Below, one piece after another: positions 5,476-5,538 of a DNA stretch of 5,538 bases (the stretch's first letter is position 1; each line of letters opens with the position of its first letter). A program made the position numbers and the translations under genes. The stretch comes from an uncultured Saprospiraceae bacterium (GTDB lineage: Bacteria; Bacteroidota; Bacteroidia; Chitinophagales; Saprospiraceae), in NCBI GenBank assembly GCA_937921525.1, contig CAKZUM010000625.1, positions 1 through 5,538 of the forward strand, given 5' to 3'. The notes under the pieces are model-generated. The model was not told the DNA's origin and ran no database searches. It was given only the letters and a program-made list of their open reading frames with translations.

Positions 5476-5533
5476 GTCTGACCTCTGAAAGTTCCAAAGT
5501 ATTTTGGAACGGTCTGATTTCTGACTTCTGAAA
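5476..5533. repeat. Heptad repeats TCTGANN flanking an 8-bp hairpin
   Basis: Two exact 7-bp units of form TCTGANN begin at 5477 and 5484, and three more at 5513, 5520 and 5527. Between the two groups lies a perfect hairpin, GTTCCAAA/TTTGGAAC (5491-5498/5503-5510), with a 4-nt loop. The two groups are direct, not inverted, copies: GTCTGACCTCTGA (5476-5488) and GTCTGATTTCTGA (5512-5524) differ at two positions. The element reaches to within a few bases of the window edge and may continue. Confidence 0.75.
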
Positions 5534-5538
5534 TTAAG

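Larger units (their letters stand above)
5117..5538. other. Gene-free 422-bp region of promoter, hairpins and repeats
   Basis: No credible gene lies here on either strand. Going right, the region holds the lipoprotein promoter, four consecutive mini-hairpins (5264-5350), a long terminator-like stem-loop (5402-5439), and a heptad-repeat hairpin (5476-5533). The flanking gene on the right is outside the window. Confidence 0.8.

Overview
The window looks like chromosomal DNA from a low-GC member of the Bacteroidota. Supporting signs are the absence of Shine-Dalgarno sequences before the genes (starts sit in A-rich leaders), promoter-like TAnnTTTG boxes, a lipoprotein of a family I associate with Bacteroidota, and a cytidine deaminase and a saccharopine dehydrogenase-like enzyme of the form typical of that phylum. 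A Saprospiria-like lineage is possible, but the sequence does not settle it. I see no rRNA, tRNA, transposase, phage gene or CRISPR array.

Layout from left to right. Positions 1-53 hold an imperfect hairpin built of repeated CTATGT units. A LOG-family phosphoribohydrolase gene (90-662, +) follows. It converges, across a heptad-repeat intergenic stretch (about 694-785), on a saccharopine dehydrogenase-like gene (793-2124, -). A 351-bp AT-rich divergent intergenic region (2125-2475) separates that gene from a cytidine deaminase gene (2476-2961, +). The deaminase converges at 32 bp on a probable two-gene minus-strand unit: a zinc-ribbon/two-TM/PH-like membrane protein (4199-3420) followed after 24 bp by a DoxX-like four-TM protein (3395-2994). 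Upstream of these lies a perfect 15-bp stem-loop (4261-4293), then a minus-strand lipoprotein gene of DUF6503 type (5116-4325) with a good Bacteroidota promoter at 5157-5188. The last 420 bp carry no gene. They hold a cluster of small hairpins (5264-5350), a terminator-like stem-loop (5402-5439) and a heptad-repeat hairpin (5476-5533).

The genes are mostly single housekeeping functions: nucleotide salvage or clean-up (LOG, cytidine deaminase), amino-acid metabolism (saccharopine dehydrogenase-like) and envelope proteins. They do not form an obvious pathway or defence system. The most unusual content is intergenic. Three separate gaps contain short inverted structures made of 7-9-bp units with a constant core and variable tail, and a fourth contains several consecutive mini-hairpins, three of them with 3-nt loops. 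These look like dispersed repeat families of the host genome, possibly REP-like, and are the best targets for follow-up.
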